From the NCBI GenBank assembly GCA_000787465.1, contig JSYX01000359.1, positions 1 through 35,802 on the forward strand: DNA of 35,802 nucleotides, given 5' to 3'. This DNA is from Thermomucor indicae-seudaticae. Its lineage: Eukaryota > Mucoromycota > Mucoromycetes > Mucorales > Lichtheimiaceae. The notes under the pieces are model-generated. The model did not search any database, was not told the DNA's origin, and saw nothing but the letters and a program-made list of their open reading frames with translations. This document shows, one piece after another, positions 1-10,885 of the stretch. Position numbers and translations under genes: made by a program. Every line of letters begins with the position of its first letter. Positions within the stretch are counted from its first letter, which is position 1.

Positions 1-489
1 CAAGCGCAAAATGAAGTTTGGATGAACGCACACCAAAAGGAAAAATCCAGTAAATTTCTTCACCGGGAAATGAAGTCCAAGGATATATGGACATGTCTGT
101 GTCTTCGCGATTGCTCAAATCAAAAGTAGGCTTGTGGAATGGTTCACGGAAGCTAAAACTGGTGCCACCTCGATCCATTGCAATCCCGGGCTACTGCGAT
201 TTCAACAACACGCGATGACAATGCAATAACTGCAGGCTTGTTTTCCCCTCATCAACCATATATGGCTTATACAGCAAGAGCACTGCCGTGTTGAAATGGT
301 CCAAACTAAAAATATCGCTTACGTATATGCCTTATTCTTCCTAGCGTAAATTATGCAAAACCATATACAGTAGGATGCCAATTTTGGAGACATCTGTGGA
401 GGCCTACTCTGTTATCAGTCCGCTGGTCGCAGAGAGAGGACTAAAACATCCAAAAAGGACCACTGTCAAAGGAGAAAGAGAAACGATAT
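1..489. other. Left-edge sequence without an assignable gene
   Basis: No gene can be supported here. Plus frame 1 is open from the first base to a stop at about 127-129, and another frame reads a short basic stretch ending KRKMKFG, so the 3' end of a gene lying to the left is possible but cannot be shown. The plus-strand open frame starting near 375 overlaps the 3' end of the minus-strand membrane-protein gene and is treated as its shadow. Confidence 0.3.
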
Positions 490-1746
490 TCATGACCAAT
501 GAGGACGTGAAGGTCGTTGATGCCCAGGACGATGGTCAGCTGCAGAGACAGGAGCCGTCGCAGGTAATGCCGAGCGTTCTGGATTTTTGTTTGGTGATCG
601 GACCCAGTGGGCCAACCACTGCATCAGCCATACAGCGATGTTGACCGGCAGAAACGTAAGTGCAAACAAAGGCTGGCGAGTCGATCTCTCCTGGTCTTGT
701 TCGATCATGTACAATATCATCCGGTCCAAGCTACTGAATCTGCGTTCCAGAGACGCGAACCGCTCTTCCGACCATTCTTTGAATGATTTTTCTTTTTCTT
801 CTATTCGCTCTGTTGTGCTGACCAATGCACCTAGCGCGGGACTGATATCTTTGGTGATCTGTCCAAAGTTTACAGCTAAGACACAGTACCTTGCTTGTGC
901 AGTGTGAAAAGAAAACATGCCTTACAGAGTTCTTCTTTCGTGATCAATCCTGTATACAACTCACTGATCTCTTTTGTTACGCGGGCAATCCTGGCCTGTA
1001 ACAAGTCCATAGTACATGATGTACCCGCGTAAGCTGCCTCGTGCTGGAGGGCCAGAGCCCGTTCTATCAACATGGTCACGACATACTCAAGCGGTCTTAT
1101 GAGAGCGCCTAGTATGAACACGGTGACATTGAAATAGTTCAGATAGCGCTCGTCGTCGGACAGGAAATAGTAACAAACAAATCGAAGTGAGTACACGACA
1201 ATGAACGGAGACACCAGAAGCCACATGAGCCCCACTCGTTCGTCCTTGCGCAACTGCTTTGCCATCATCCGGTGCCGCTCACGCTTATCCTTTTGGCGCG
1301 AGGCAGCGTTTTGGTGAATAATCCGACGTGCGCGCGCATCCTCAAAACAAGACCATGGCACTATACGAAACGAGTGGTCAGACACACAAGCGCATTTTTT
1401 CGTTAGGATATCCACTGTCTCTCCAACCTGTAACCCATTTGTATACGTAGTAAAGGATCAATAAGCCCATCACAAAGTCACCCCAGACTTCGGCACTTCC
1501 TGCAACAAACGCGCCCAGCATGGGAATCACAGCCAATACGATGGGCCATGATATTGCCGTCGAAACTTCGCCTTCAGTCGTACTTGTTTCCGTGCTCCCG
1601 AGAAAGGAACGTGACGATAGCGGTTGAGTGGGCCGTGGTTTGGGTCCGGGCTTTGTCCGCATGATTCTTTCAGAGCGCCTGCTGTTTGGTATATCGCGCG
1701 TCAGTCCAATAAACAGGTTAGCTTCATCCGCGTCCGAATACGTCAT
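490..1746 (-). CDS. Multi-pass membrane protein with coiled coil, unknown function
   Basis: I do not recognise the family. Three exons fit: 1746 to about 1416-1428, 1360-926 and 875-490, giving about 379 aa. Two donors for intron 1 (after 1428 or after 1416) are both in phase, so that junction is uncertain by four residues. The start ATG (reads MTYSDADEAN) lies 160 bp from the RRP42 start. Visible parts are a basic, proline-rich N-terminus (TKPGPKPRPTQP), a first hydrophobic pair near residues 65-105 (ISWPIVLAVIPMLGAFVAG, then GLLILYYVYKWV), a second pair near 155-210 (VGLMWLLVSPFIVVYSLRF, FNVTVFILGALIRPLEYVV), a charged helix that may be a coiled coil (RIEEKEKSFKEWSEERFASL), and a C-terminal hydrophobic segment (FLPVNIAVWLMQWLAHWV). 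Intron 2 is 50 nt with donor GTAAGG. Expression, topology and function are unknown; it is probably an organelle or ER membrane protein. Confidence 0.72.
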
Positions 1747-1906
1747 CTTCTTTCGAAAACAAGAACGAAAAGAGAAGAAAGTGATTAAAAATGCAGCTGA
1801 TCGTTCCCATTTCAGGGCATGAACACTCAACCGTTGGCTTCAACTCCGCGCACCATTTACGGGAAAAGCCACCACACTCCTCATATCCAACTTCATTCAT
1901 AAAGAG
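1747..1906. promoter_or_regulatory. Short divergent promoter between the membrane-protein gene and RRP42
   Basis: Only 160 bp separate the two opposing ATG codons. The sequence must hold both 5' UTRs and a shared or back-to-back promoter. I see no clear TATA box; the stretch is AG-rich next to the minus gene. Shared regulation is an inference from the geometry. Confidence 0.6.
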
Positions 1907-3067
1907 ATGCCTGCACCGCTTATATCACCTGCCGAAAAGGATTACATTACGCAAGGAGTCGAAGCCGATTGCCGCGCTGATGGACGGGGACGCTTAGAAT
2001 ACCGACATTTGGTGCTGGAGACAGGTTTATTATCACAGACCAGCGGCAGCGCGCGTTGCCGTTTAGGTGACAGCGATGTCTTGGTGGGCGTCAAGGTCGA
2101 GATCGGCGAAATTGAACAGGGACGTCCCAATGAAGGCCGCGTCATATGTAACGTCGAATGGTAAACACGACTGACCTTTTGAGCGCTCACTGTTCCGGCA
2201 ACGATGTTGACCTGTTTTAAAGTTCTCCTAGTGCTTCACAGCAATTTGAAGGTCGCGGTGCTGACGAACTCAATAACTTGCTGACGCTCGCTCTCGAACG
2301 GTTATTCAGTGGTCCACAAAGCGGGCTGGATCTCGCTAAACTCTGCATTATTCCCGGCCAGCAATGCTGGGTTATCTACATTGATGCGATGGTTCGTTAC
2401 AGCAGAAAAAAAATGAGTTGCTAAGATTTCAGAAAGCTGACAACATAGCACATTAGGTGATGGACTGTGCAGGTAACCTGATGGACTGCGTTGCGATAGC
2501 CACACGTGCAGCATTGTTTGATACCCGGGTACCAAAGACGGAGATCCAGGATTTGGGTGATGGAGAATATGAGTTTGAGGTCATGGATGACGTTGAAGAC
2601 GCAGAACCGATTCCTGGTCTTGAGCGGCTCCCTGTCTCTATGAGCCTTTACAAGGTAGGCGCGCTGGACTCAGTTCGTGAAATAGAGTATTCTTTGATTC
2701 AGTGCGGTTTAGATTGGCGACCGGTATATTGTGGATCCCACTATCTTGGAAGAACTGTGCTCACAGGTGACCTTGACTGTGGGCGTTAACAAAGATGGTG
2801 CCATCTGCGGCGTTCAGAAAGCCGGCGGAGGCAGCATAGAACCAAGCCTACTGACTGAAATGATCCAGGTAGGCGGCTTGGACGAATGGGTCATCGTTTG
2901 GATGCGGAGACTGACATTGTACAACCCAATAGACTGCAACTACTCTGGGGAAGTCAATGATTGAGCAGTTGGATGCCAAACTGAGGGAAGAGGATCGAGC
3001 TGTTCAAGAAAAGAAGATGCGAGGAGAGCCCGTAGAGAAACTTGGCTTCTTTGCTGCTGTAATATAA
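1907..3067 (+). CDS. RRP42: Exosome complex component RRP42 (EXOSC7-type RNase PH-fold subunit)
   Basis: A ring subunit of the nuclear/cytoplasmic RNA exosome, which processes 5.8S rRNA and degrades RNA 3' to 5'. In eukaryotes the ring is catalytically inert and channels RNA to Rrp44/Rrp6. Five exons restore one frame: 1907-2160, 2223-2391, 2457-2654, 2713-2868 and 2933-3067 (912 nt, 303 aa, normal for the family). Diagnostic stretches are the start ISPAEKDYITQGVEADCRAD, then DGRGRLEYR, TSGSARCRLGDSDVLVGVK, a junction-spanning CSPSASQQFEGRGADELN, CWVIYIDAMVMDCAGNLMD, ATRAALFDTRVPKTEI, and YIVDPTILEELC near residue 215. Codons split by introns 1 and 3 rebuild conserved Cys and Lys-Ile-Gly, which supports the junctions. 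The C-terminus is a charged helix ending EKLGFFAAVI. It converges with the reductase gene, with 109 bp between stop codons. Confidence 0.95.
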
Positions 3068-3176
3068 ACCACCATCTCATTCAAACACCCACCTTTTCCA
3101 TTCCCAACAATGCATCATACATCAATTCATCCATCCCGTTAGGCAAAAGAAGGAAAAATACAGCAATACAGTTAGT

Positions 3177-4565
3177 CTAGTTGGTTTTACTGGCAGCGGC
3201 CGCCTCACGCTCACGCTTCCGCAGAGCACGGCGACGCACATCCATTTGGATTGCTACAAAGAGCACGTGAGCATGCTGCACTGTCTCAAGGATCAAAAGT
3301 ATAAAGAACGCGTCTTACCGTAATTTTGATCGATCCAGAACTTGGCGCTCATAAAGTTAGCAATGAACCAGTTCGCGAGGCCATGACCAGGGTATGGAGC
3401 GGAGGTGTAGGGGACATGGGAACCACAGGGCAGACCGATCTTGGCAAGCACGCTCGCAACGTAAGGCTTTGGGAGCGGAATAAGGAAAGTTGGTTTGCGG
3501 ATCTTGCTCATGGCCGAAACCACAAAATAAGTGTTGACGTTCTGCACGATGATACCTTGATTTTCGACTTCCTTGGCCAAGGCTTGTGTCCAGGTTGACA
3601 GGAACGCTTTGCCGCCCGAGTAAACAGAGAGGTATGGACTCGGCACCATGCCAGCAAAAGAACCCAAGTTGAGAATGAGACCATGGCGACTATAAATTTG
3701 TTAAAAGACTGAATAGTTTGTTCATTATGAATCTATGTCCACGACTTACTTTTTCCGCATTTGAGGCAGGACGAGCTTGGTCATTTTCAGAGCGCCCTTG
3801 ATATTCACCTCAACAATGTCTGCAATAACCTTATCGCTTTCTTCGTCGAATGGCGTGGGGATATCGTGATTTGTGCCAACATTGTTCACTGGGGTAGATG
3901 GATAGGTTACTGGGCGCTGCTTCATGATAGGCGAAACTTGTACCTGGATTTACCTAAGACGCCAACGCGTATGCTTTCCATTAACTGGCCGAGTTGAGCA
4001 AAATCCTGATCATTTCCAACTGTAAAGTCCATCGCAAAGGTCTTGGTTTCGACGCCATACTGAGTCTCTAGTGTAACAGATGCGTTATCGACATTGTTAT
4101 GAGCGCCTCCCTTGTCCTGAGGAAAGGGAACTCTTACCAATGTCTTTTGCAACGGCTTCAAGCTTGGAAGGAGTGCGAGACACAAGCAGCACGTTAAACT
4201 TGTTTTTGGCAAGCTGCAATGCAAACTCTTTTCCAATGCCATCGGTCGCACCCGTGATGACTACGCGTACACGATCATCAGCACATAAATAATCCCTAAA
4301 GAGACAGGTTTTACGCACCAGCCCACGCGCCATTTCCCGCGCCAAACTTTGTCAGCTGTTGTCAATGTTGGCCAGCATCAGTATCGTTGCAGTAGAACGT
4401 GAAAAGAAAAAGACGTACTGGAATACCACGCAGGGCATACAGCTCGAGTAATGTCTTCAAAAAACTAAACACCTTGACGCCAACAAAAGCCGCGCCTACT
4501 GCTGCAAATGCAGCGGTCGCCGCAAGCAGCTTAGAATCCTGAAGGATGAGCTGTAGTTGCTCCAT
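3177..4565 (-). CDS. IFA38: Very-long-chain 3-oxoacyl-CoA reductase (IFA38/HSD17B12 family)
   Basis: Catalyses the NADPH-dependent second step of fatty-acid elongation, reducing 3-ketoacyl-CoA at the ER membrane in the ELO/PHS1/TSC13 complex. Seven exons rebuild 335 aa: 4565-4419, 4355-4319, 4260-4138, 4067-3954, 3888-3750, 3689-3319 and 3253-3177 (1008 nt). Residues 12-45 are a hydrophobic anchor rich in Ala. The Rossmann motif reads [12 protein letters not shown] near residue 62, VNNVG lies near 141, and the short-chain dehydrogenase catalytic set is Ser197 (LNLGS), Tyr210 and Lys214 (YSGGK). The tail is very basic ([11 protein letters not shown], ending KTN), resembling a cytosolic ER-retrieval tail. 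All introns are 58-70 nt with GT-AG ends. Length matches fungal orthologues. No defect is visible. The stop faces the RRP42 stop. Confidence 0.95.
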
Positions 4566-5392
4566 TTAAAAACAAGGCGCGAAGGACAAGGTTACCGCCA
4601 AAAATTCTTATCCGCTTTTCGACCTCCCGACCCAGAAAATGTTGCTGCTGTGTATACGACTCTCAGCAACCCCACAGGTCCTGAAATTCGAGTGGTTAAA
4701 TGATACAGTTTTCGAAAACATCCATCCGTTCTGTCCTTAATTCGCGCATTCTTTTCTTTGAAAACAAGGCCTAAGTGTCCAGGGCCTTTGGATACGCACA
4801 TGTCTTACGTTCGGTCGAAAGCATAATGGATCGTACTATCCACAATCCAGATTGGGCTTGTCTTTGGCCCTAAATAACCTTTTAGGACATTTTGCCTGCG
4901 GCATTGTTGTAAACAGCTGCCACCTTTCTCCAACGTCCCTTCTTCTTCGCAAACTTCTGACAATTCTCTTGCTTTGTTCGTGTCCAAAATTGCGTTGTAT
5001 ACACCCAAACCAGCCATTTACTTCAGGAAAAAAACACCAGCAACCGTGTCTTTTTCGCCGCAGATTTCTTGAACTTGTTCCTCGGTATTTCCGTCGCATA
5101 GATGTATTCCATGCATCTTGAAAAATCGAGCGGTTCCCCGGATATCTTTCTTGGGTGACGTTGTAGTTAGACGTTTACACCCGTGGCCAAAAACAGATGC
5201 ATTGTCTCGTCGCCTTGCTATCTGATACAGCATATTTTCCTGAGAAAAACATCCTCGCTTCAGGACATCCCAAATTTGGATTCATCTCAATCTGACACCG
5301 GTGAAGGTAGACGCCAGTCCACCAATTAACTTGGTCTTGTTTTCTGTGAGACAGATTGTCTGTTAATTTACGGCTTTGAACGGCTTGGTCAG
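4566..5392. other. Intergenic stretch with ambiguous coding signal on both strands
   Basis: No gene model is convincing. On the minus strand an open frame at 5233-5021 reads a basic, mitochondrial-presequence-like start (MLYQIARRRDNASVF). A possible downstream exon near 4955-4880 would read KFAKKKGRWRKVAAVYNN before a stop, but no splice pair joins them cleanly. On the plus strand, frames from about 4620 (MLLLCIRLSATPQ, or the overlapping PENVAAVYTTLSNPTGP) are short and end in stops. The region also holds the promoter of the reductase gene next to 4565. Confidence 0.3.
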
Positions 5393-5405
5393 CCGAAGCC
5401 GTAAA
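5367..5405. repeat. Nested perfect inverted repeat (hairpin)
   Basis: TTTACGGCTT at 5367-5376 is exactly complementary to AAGCCGTAAA at 5396-5405. Inside the loop a second GGCT/AGCC pair can form, giving a long interrupted stem. It sits in a gene-free stretch 460 bp upstream of the LAM/SIP3-like start. It could be a transcription-end structure, a decayed mini-element, or chance. Confidence 0.6.
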
Positions 5406-5577
5406 GAATAGGAATGACTGGGACTGTCTGTATCTGGCACCGTTGAGGCCAGAAACTCAGGACACACTGCAACTGGCAGACGGCGTATCTGATGACGCAT
5501 TCATCGGGAACAAACTGTACCATGATGAAACGGATTCTTTGGGCTCAAGTGCCATGATGTCGACCATTTGTATTTGA
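5393..5577 (+). other. Coding-looking orphan 3' exon of unknown gene
   Basis: After a possible acceptor (GGTCAG at 5387-5392) one plus frame stays open for 60 codons to a TGA at 5575-5577. It has an acidic, non-repetitive composition typical of real protein (NDWDCLYLAPLRPETQD, LQLADGVSDDAFIG, LYHDETDSLGSSAMM). I could not find the upstream exons, so this may be a relic or the last exon of an unresolved gene starting after 4600. No family was recognised. Confidence 0.25.
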
Positions 5578-5796
5578 CTGCAAAGGTGTGGTCCTTGGAT
5601 TGACCAAAGGCAAACAAAAGGCAAAAAGCAATTGTTCGAGGACATTTCCATTGGACAAGGACGAAGGCCAAGGGAACGAAAGACGGTGAGAGCGGCGGGC
5701 GAGGCGGCCAGCGAAATTCTGCTTTGAACGTGGTGTCACGGTGGTGGAGAAATGATCTTGTCTCGGTGTGTATCCAATTACAAAATCCCCGCAGAG

Positions 5797-5803
5797 TATA
5801 AAG
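5797..5803 (+). promoter_or_regulatory. TATA box of the LAM/SIP3-like gene
   Basis: TATAAAG lies 59 bp upstream of the ATG at 5862, at a normal distance for a start site about 30 bp downstream. A CCAAT pentamer is at 5774-5778. Both are sequence matches only. Confidence 0.55.
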
Positions 5804-5861
5804 AGGGGCCTATCCTTAGATTCTTGCCTTGAAATCCTCGTAACTGAGGAAGCAATTCGCA

Positions 5862-8800
5862 ATGCAACCCGAATTCCATTCCAGTCCTTTCCCGACTCTT
5901 TTAACATTGCACGATGGCATCACCGATTCTCCTGTTTTCCGAGTGAACCTTGCACAAACGTACGAACAGTTGGACATTCTGGAGGAATGGCTTTCTTCCT
6001 TGTCTGCGCATCTTCGTCAGTACATTGAAAAATTAAACAGTACGTCAGCTATTTGAGTACCACTATTTCTCTGTCTGTAAAGTGTAATTAATGCGCATAT
6101 TGAAGAGTTGAAGTCGGACACGTTGCTGGTGTGCGAGAAAGCGATGCCGCCTCGCAAAGTCGACAGTCAATTTTTGGGTACGATTTATCTTTATTCCTTG
6201 CAAAGAATGGGACTTGATGATGTGGTATTTTTCTGGCCTATATAGTACCCGGCTTCAATGGCGAGGCTGTCCGACGGTTCTCAGACGCATGGCAGGCATC
6301 CTTAAGTTCTCACACAAACTTGGTAATTTCTTCGGATGTCTACTTTAGACAGGCATTCTCCATCTGATCATGACGAATATCCAGCTATCAGAGTTGCAAA
6401 CAGATCTGGTTGAGCCTCTTGAAAGTTTTGTGGAAAAACGCATTAAGAATCTGAAGGTACAGTCCGACTGCGAATGTGACACAAAGAACAGTAAATGATC
6501 AACCACTTGTTCTTTCCACCGAAATGGATAGGATCACCGAAAGCAATACGAGCGAGCCCTTGATAACTATGAGAGTCAGCTACAAAAGTACGTCAGCTTG
6601 AGTCGATCGAAAGATAATACTGTTCTCGTCAGCGAACAGATGCGACTATACGAATGCCGCAAAGAGTACCTGCGTCAATCCAGCCAGCAGATATTGGAGA
6701 TAGCGACACTGCGGGGAGATCTCGTGAAAGCTGTTATTGAGTCTCTGTCCAAGATGGCTGCCGTCACGGACGAGCCGAATCATTGTGCATGCATTTGGCA
6801 AGATATGCATTCGGCGCTGTTGAATTGGAAAAAGTGGTTGATTGATGTAATTGAAAGTGGTATATTACTGTTATATTATGTGTGCTACAACAATTACAAT
6901 AGGATCAAAAAACATGTGCATTTGAACTCGAGTCGCTGCAGAAAAAGCAGCAGGCACTGGAAAACGAATACATGCAGATAATCCGACCGCGTCAAGGTTC
7001 CACATTATCTTGCCTCGCACGAGCGTCTGACTATCGACATCAAGCAGCATACACGGGATATTTGTTCTTGCGGGTATCTCGGCGTTCATGGCAGCGACGA
7101 TGGTGCTTGTCAGTCCATACATATTTCATTTGGTGCAGGACGACCGTTAGGTCGGGTAAACCAGTCATTGTATTTGAAGGCAAACTCAATGTAGCAGACT
7201 GCAACACGCGAAAAGTCACAGACGGTGACCGACGCTTCTGCATGGAATTTACAGATAAGCAGAAAAGGTGATTATACAACAATGAGTAAGGCTGTGTATC
7301 TTTACTAATCAGGATTGTGTTGCTAGCACGTTTCTGTTTCAAGCAGAGACTGACAGTGAGCTTTCGGACTGGTTGATACGGTTGGAGGAGGCCAAGCAAT
7401 TACAGGACAATGGTTCTTCTATTATTTCGTCCCTGGGGTACCGCGAAAGCCTCGAGACCGTGTCTATCATGGATTCTATTCAGCCATCGTCGCCATCTTT
7501 CGAGTCTTCACCAATGGAAATCGGGTCTCTAGGTCCAGGATCACCTGTCAGACTGTTTCCGAAAGCCAAATCAACCACCACGGTGACTACTCCAAAGGAA
7601 ATTTCTGTCACTCTGAGCACTACACCTCGAAGCAGTGCATCCGATCTATCTTCACTATCTGACGCTTCAGGTTCTAGGAGCCAAAGTCAAATTTCAGTGC
7701 CCACAGCGCTGAAGACAGGGGCATCAGTCGTTTCCTACTACTCAAACGCGTCATCACTGGCTGGTGGCATATCATTGAATCCATCGATCGCTCTGGAAGC
7801 AATTAGGGCCGAAATCGGCTCAAAGGATACAATGGTGCATTCCTCTTGGGGTGCGCCCTGGCCGCTACTTGATAGCATGCTGCTCAGACGATCCTTACCC
7901 GGCAGTAGCAGTTTGCCATCTGCAGAACCTTTACAAGTTCCGGAGGTCGTTTGGCCACCATCAAGCTCATGTTCGCAAGTACCTGCTATCGATATCGCCG
8001 ATTATCCCAACAGTCTCCAGGAAGCTAACCTAAGGCTACGTCAATTATTTGGTGGCGTCGGCAACCAAGAAGTCGTATTGGATGGTAAGTAAGCTATGCA
8101 CGCGTCCCCGAAATGTGCTCCACCTTGGCGACGAAACTAAAAATACAAACCAGTGTTTGATGCCTTGCTGTGGGAAAAGCCTGAGCAATCGGCCGACGTC
8201 TCCGGTGTACCCGTCCCGTCTACATCGAAAGGGTACGGGCTGGGGTACACCGGAAACGCCTTTGTTACGCAGGATGCATTCTGGTTCTACAGTTGCATCC
8301 TGACAACTTGCGTCAAAACGGTATGTTGTTTGCTCAGTATATTGTCCGATAACACTCATCAAGAGCATCGTGCCAGGTCACCTTGAAGCTGAAAGATATC
8401 AAGAGCGTAGAGTTGATCGTGAATAACTCTCAGCAAACAGATCGTGGAAGCGCTCTTTTCATCTCACTGCAGATCGGTTCCTGTGTTCCCAACGAAACAG
8501 CTGTGGACGAAGTTGTGCTGAGCTGTCCAACAGAAAACGCGGGCATCATAGCAGAAAAGCTTAGATTTGCTGTCAGGAATGCCCAGAATTCAGAGGTAAA
8601 CTAACCACCGAAGAGCATCAAAGGATATAGACTAACTCGTACATCAGCCTATGCAACTTTTTGATTTATACGAGAAGATCTGCAGCTTCGCTCAGGAACA
8701 AGCATTGTTATACCCGGACTCCGAATTGGCCAAGGTCCATGGTACAAAGAAGCAGCAGTTATCCTTCAGAACGCTTGCCGCTACGCGACCTACAGTTATC

Positions 8801-10885
8801 CTGAAAGATTTGAAGGACGTCAAGGATGCCCACCAGGACAGTCAAAATGGCACAGTCGAAGATGGGAATACAAAGCCGAAAGCCATGGAATCAATACGCC
8901 AGCTGAAAGAGAATCCGTCGACTCAGCTACTTGATCGTAAGTAAACTATTTCCTGACGGGAAGTAGAAGGATACAATTCCTGATGAACCTATGCAGCGGA
9001 TGAGATACCAAAGGAGGTGGCCGTACCGTCTGGTGAGATCACTTGCGGGTGCGACGATCACTTGGACAAGTTAGAAGCAGAGATAGAGCTACCAATCTCT
9101 GCTAAGCGACTGTTTGAACTCATGTTCACTGACGAGTATAACGCACCACCAGCGAAGGGTGGAGTTTGGGAGAGCAAAACTGCTGCAACAGCAGGATATG
9201 GTAAACATGTGCACTTTTTATCACGGAGTAGCTTATGCTAAATCCAGATCTCTGCCGCTTCAGACTTGAGAGTAGGTCGATGGGAAACAGTGGATAACAT
9301 AATGCAGCGAACCCTGAAATACATCATGCCCGTGGCTAACCCGATAGGTTGGTATCTGTTCTGTTTTAGCCATGAAACTTGAGCTGACATGGAATTTTTT
9401 TCTGTAGTGCGGATCAAAGAGGCGGAAGTCGTTGAGACTCAAGTCTTGTTAACAAAGGACGACTACATGTAAAGTGGCAAGCGTGGTATCTTTAAAAGAG
9501 GAACAGGCAATTTTTAACAAGAGTATAGTCGATATGTTGTGCAGATTTCCACAAGAACTGCGGCATTACCTTACGCAGACGCTTTCATCCCATCCGTTCG
9601 CTACTGCATCACCTATGTCGACAAGTCCCGTTGTAAGCTGGCTTTTTATCTCGGTGTCCGGTGGGTGAAAAGTGTCTTTGTACGAGGTAAGATACGTGAA
9701 ATGGGTTTATGGAACGAAAAACACTGATAGCGTTACGTGCTTGTTGTAGCAATCGTGACAAAGGCTGCTATGAAAGGTATGGGCGACAGCGTCCAACTGT
9801 TTATTCCCATTTTGCAAGATGCGGCCGGTCGTATCGAATCGGATGTCAACGCTCAAAGGTTGGCATCAGGTCGGCAAGACGAGGAAAAAAGTATGACGCC
9901 GAACAAAGCAGATCTGGATCCACGAAAGGCAGATATCCGCGATTCGTCACTGACAAACCTCAATAACGGCCGAGGTCAGACTTCTCATGCTACATCTGCA
10001 GAGCAAATGGCGCAGGCAACGACAAGCACTGTGCGTAAAGATGTAGAACCCCATAAACCGATTGGCAGATCTACAGCATACGCTGCTAACAGGACACGGA
10101 AGCCAACGTCAACTTCCAGTAACAGTCATGGACATAGCAGCACTACTTTGCGCTCATCCATAGTGCGGCATAAGCAAAAGTACGAGCGCCGAGTAGATCC
10201 GATACGAGTTCTGCTGCTTATCATTCTCTGTTTCTACGGCCTATACGCACCATGGAAAATGTGGACATACTGGTACGACACGGCAAGTCCTAAACCAGCG
10301 GAAAACGGTCTAGCGCAAGGACTGTCTGCGCTGCTGCCGTCCTCTTCTGTGATCGAGACCGGTTCCGATGATAGGAATGCCATCATCGCGAAGGCTGTGT
10401 ATCTTCGAGACCTGGAGGAAGGTATACTTTTTCCCAAAGCGAGAAGCCAGTATTCTGCTTCAGCGAGGTAACTACTACATCCATCATGATTACAGTAGCA
10501 TAAAAAATTAATGTTATTACTTGTCAGCTTCCAAAGGTTTGTCCGTTCTACGGGATTGGATTCAGGTACCACCAGAGAGGAGGAACCGTACCAATGGTTC
10601 AGCAGCCAATGTCGCCGACTCGCGACGGATATCGGCAGCAGTCGTGACCGCTTGGCGGTCTTGCGGCACGAATTGTTGATGCTGTTTAACATGCTCAACA
10701 GGATGGACTCTGAATTACTGGAGCATGAATACGTGAACTGGCTACTGGATGGCCGATCAAGGTGCGATTACAACACCAGACTGTTACACTCAGAGACGAA
10801 CAACAACAGCATGATCACAGAGCAATGCCAGGAGATCGTGTATCATCTACATACATACTTTAATGATCAACGCAGCGACTTTTAA
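5862..10885 (+). CDS. SIP3/LAM-family contact-site lipid transfer protein (BAR-PH-GRAM-VASt-TM), apparent frameshift
   Basis: Known members of this family (yeast Sip3/Lam3, Ysp1/Lam1) sit in the ER at plasma-membrane contacts and move sterol with a VASt (StART-like) domain. Sixteen exons fit: 5862-6039, 6106-6177, 6246-6322, 6385-6456, 6532-6846, 6903-7267, 7327-8084, 8154-8320, 8377-8595, 8648-8936, 8997-9200, 9264-9347, 9408-9485, 9545-9686, 9750-10467 and 10528-10885, about 1364 aa. In order: a BAR-like helical region (1-280), PH (about 288-385, GYLFLRVSRRSWQRRWCL to SDWLIRLEE), a Ser-rich linker, GRAM (about 590-700, GNAFVTQDAFWFYS), VASt (about 855-1010, LPISAKRLFELMF to VRYCITYVDKSRCKLAFYL), a TM helix near 1158 (VLLLIILCFYGLYAPW) and a helical C-terminus. 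Exon lengths sum to 3n+1. The surplus base lies at about 9470, where DDYM meets a TAA although the next codons (KVASV) continue the family pattern in another frame. It may be a sequencing error, a real break, or an intron from GTAAAG at 9470 to an unusual acceptor CAAG at 9554. Confidence 0.9.
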
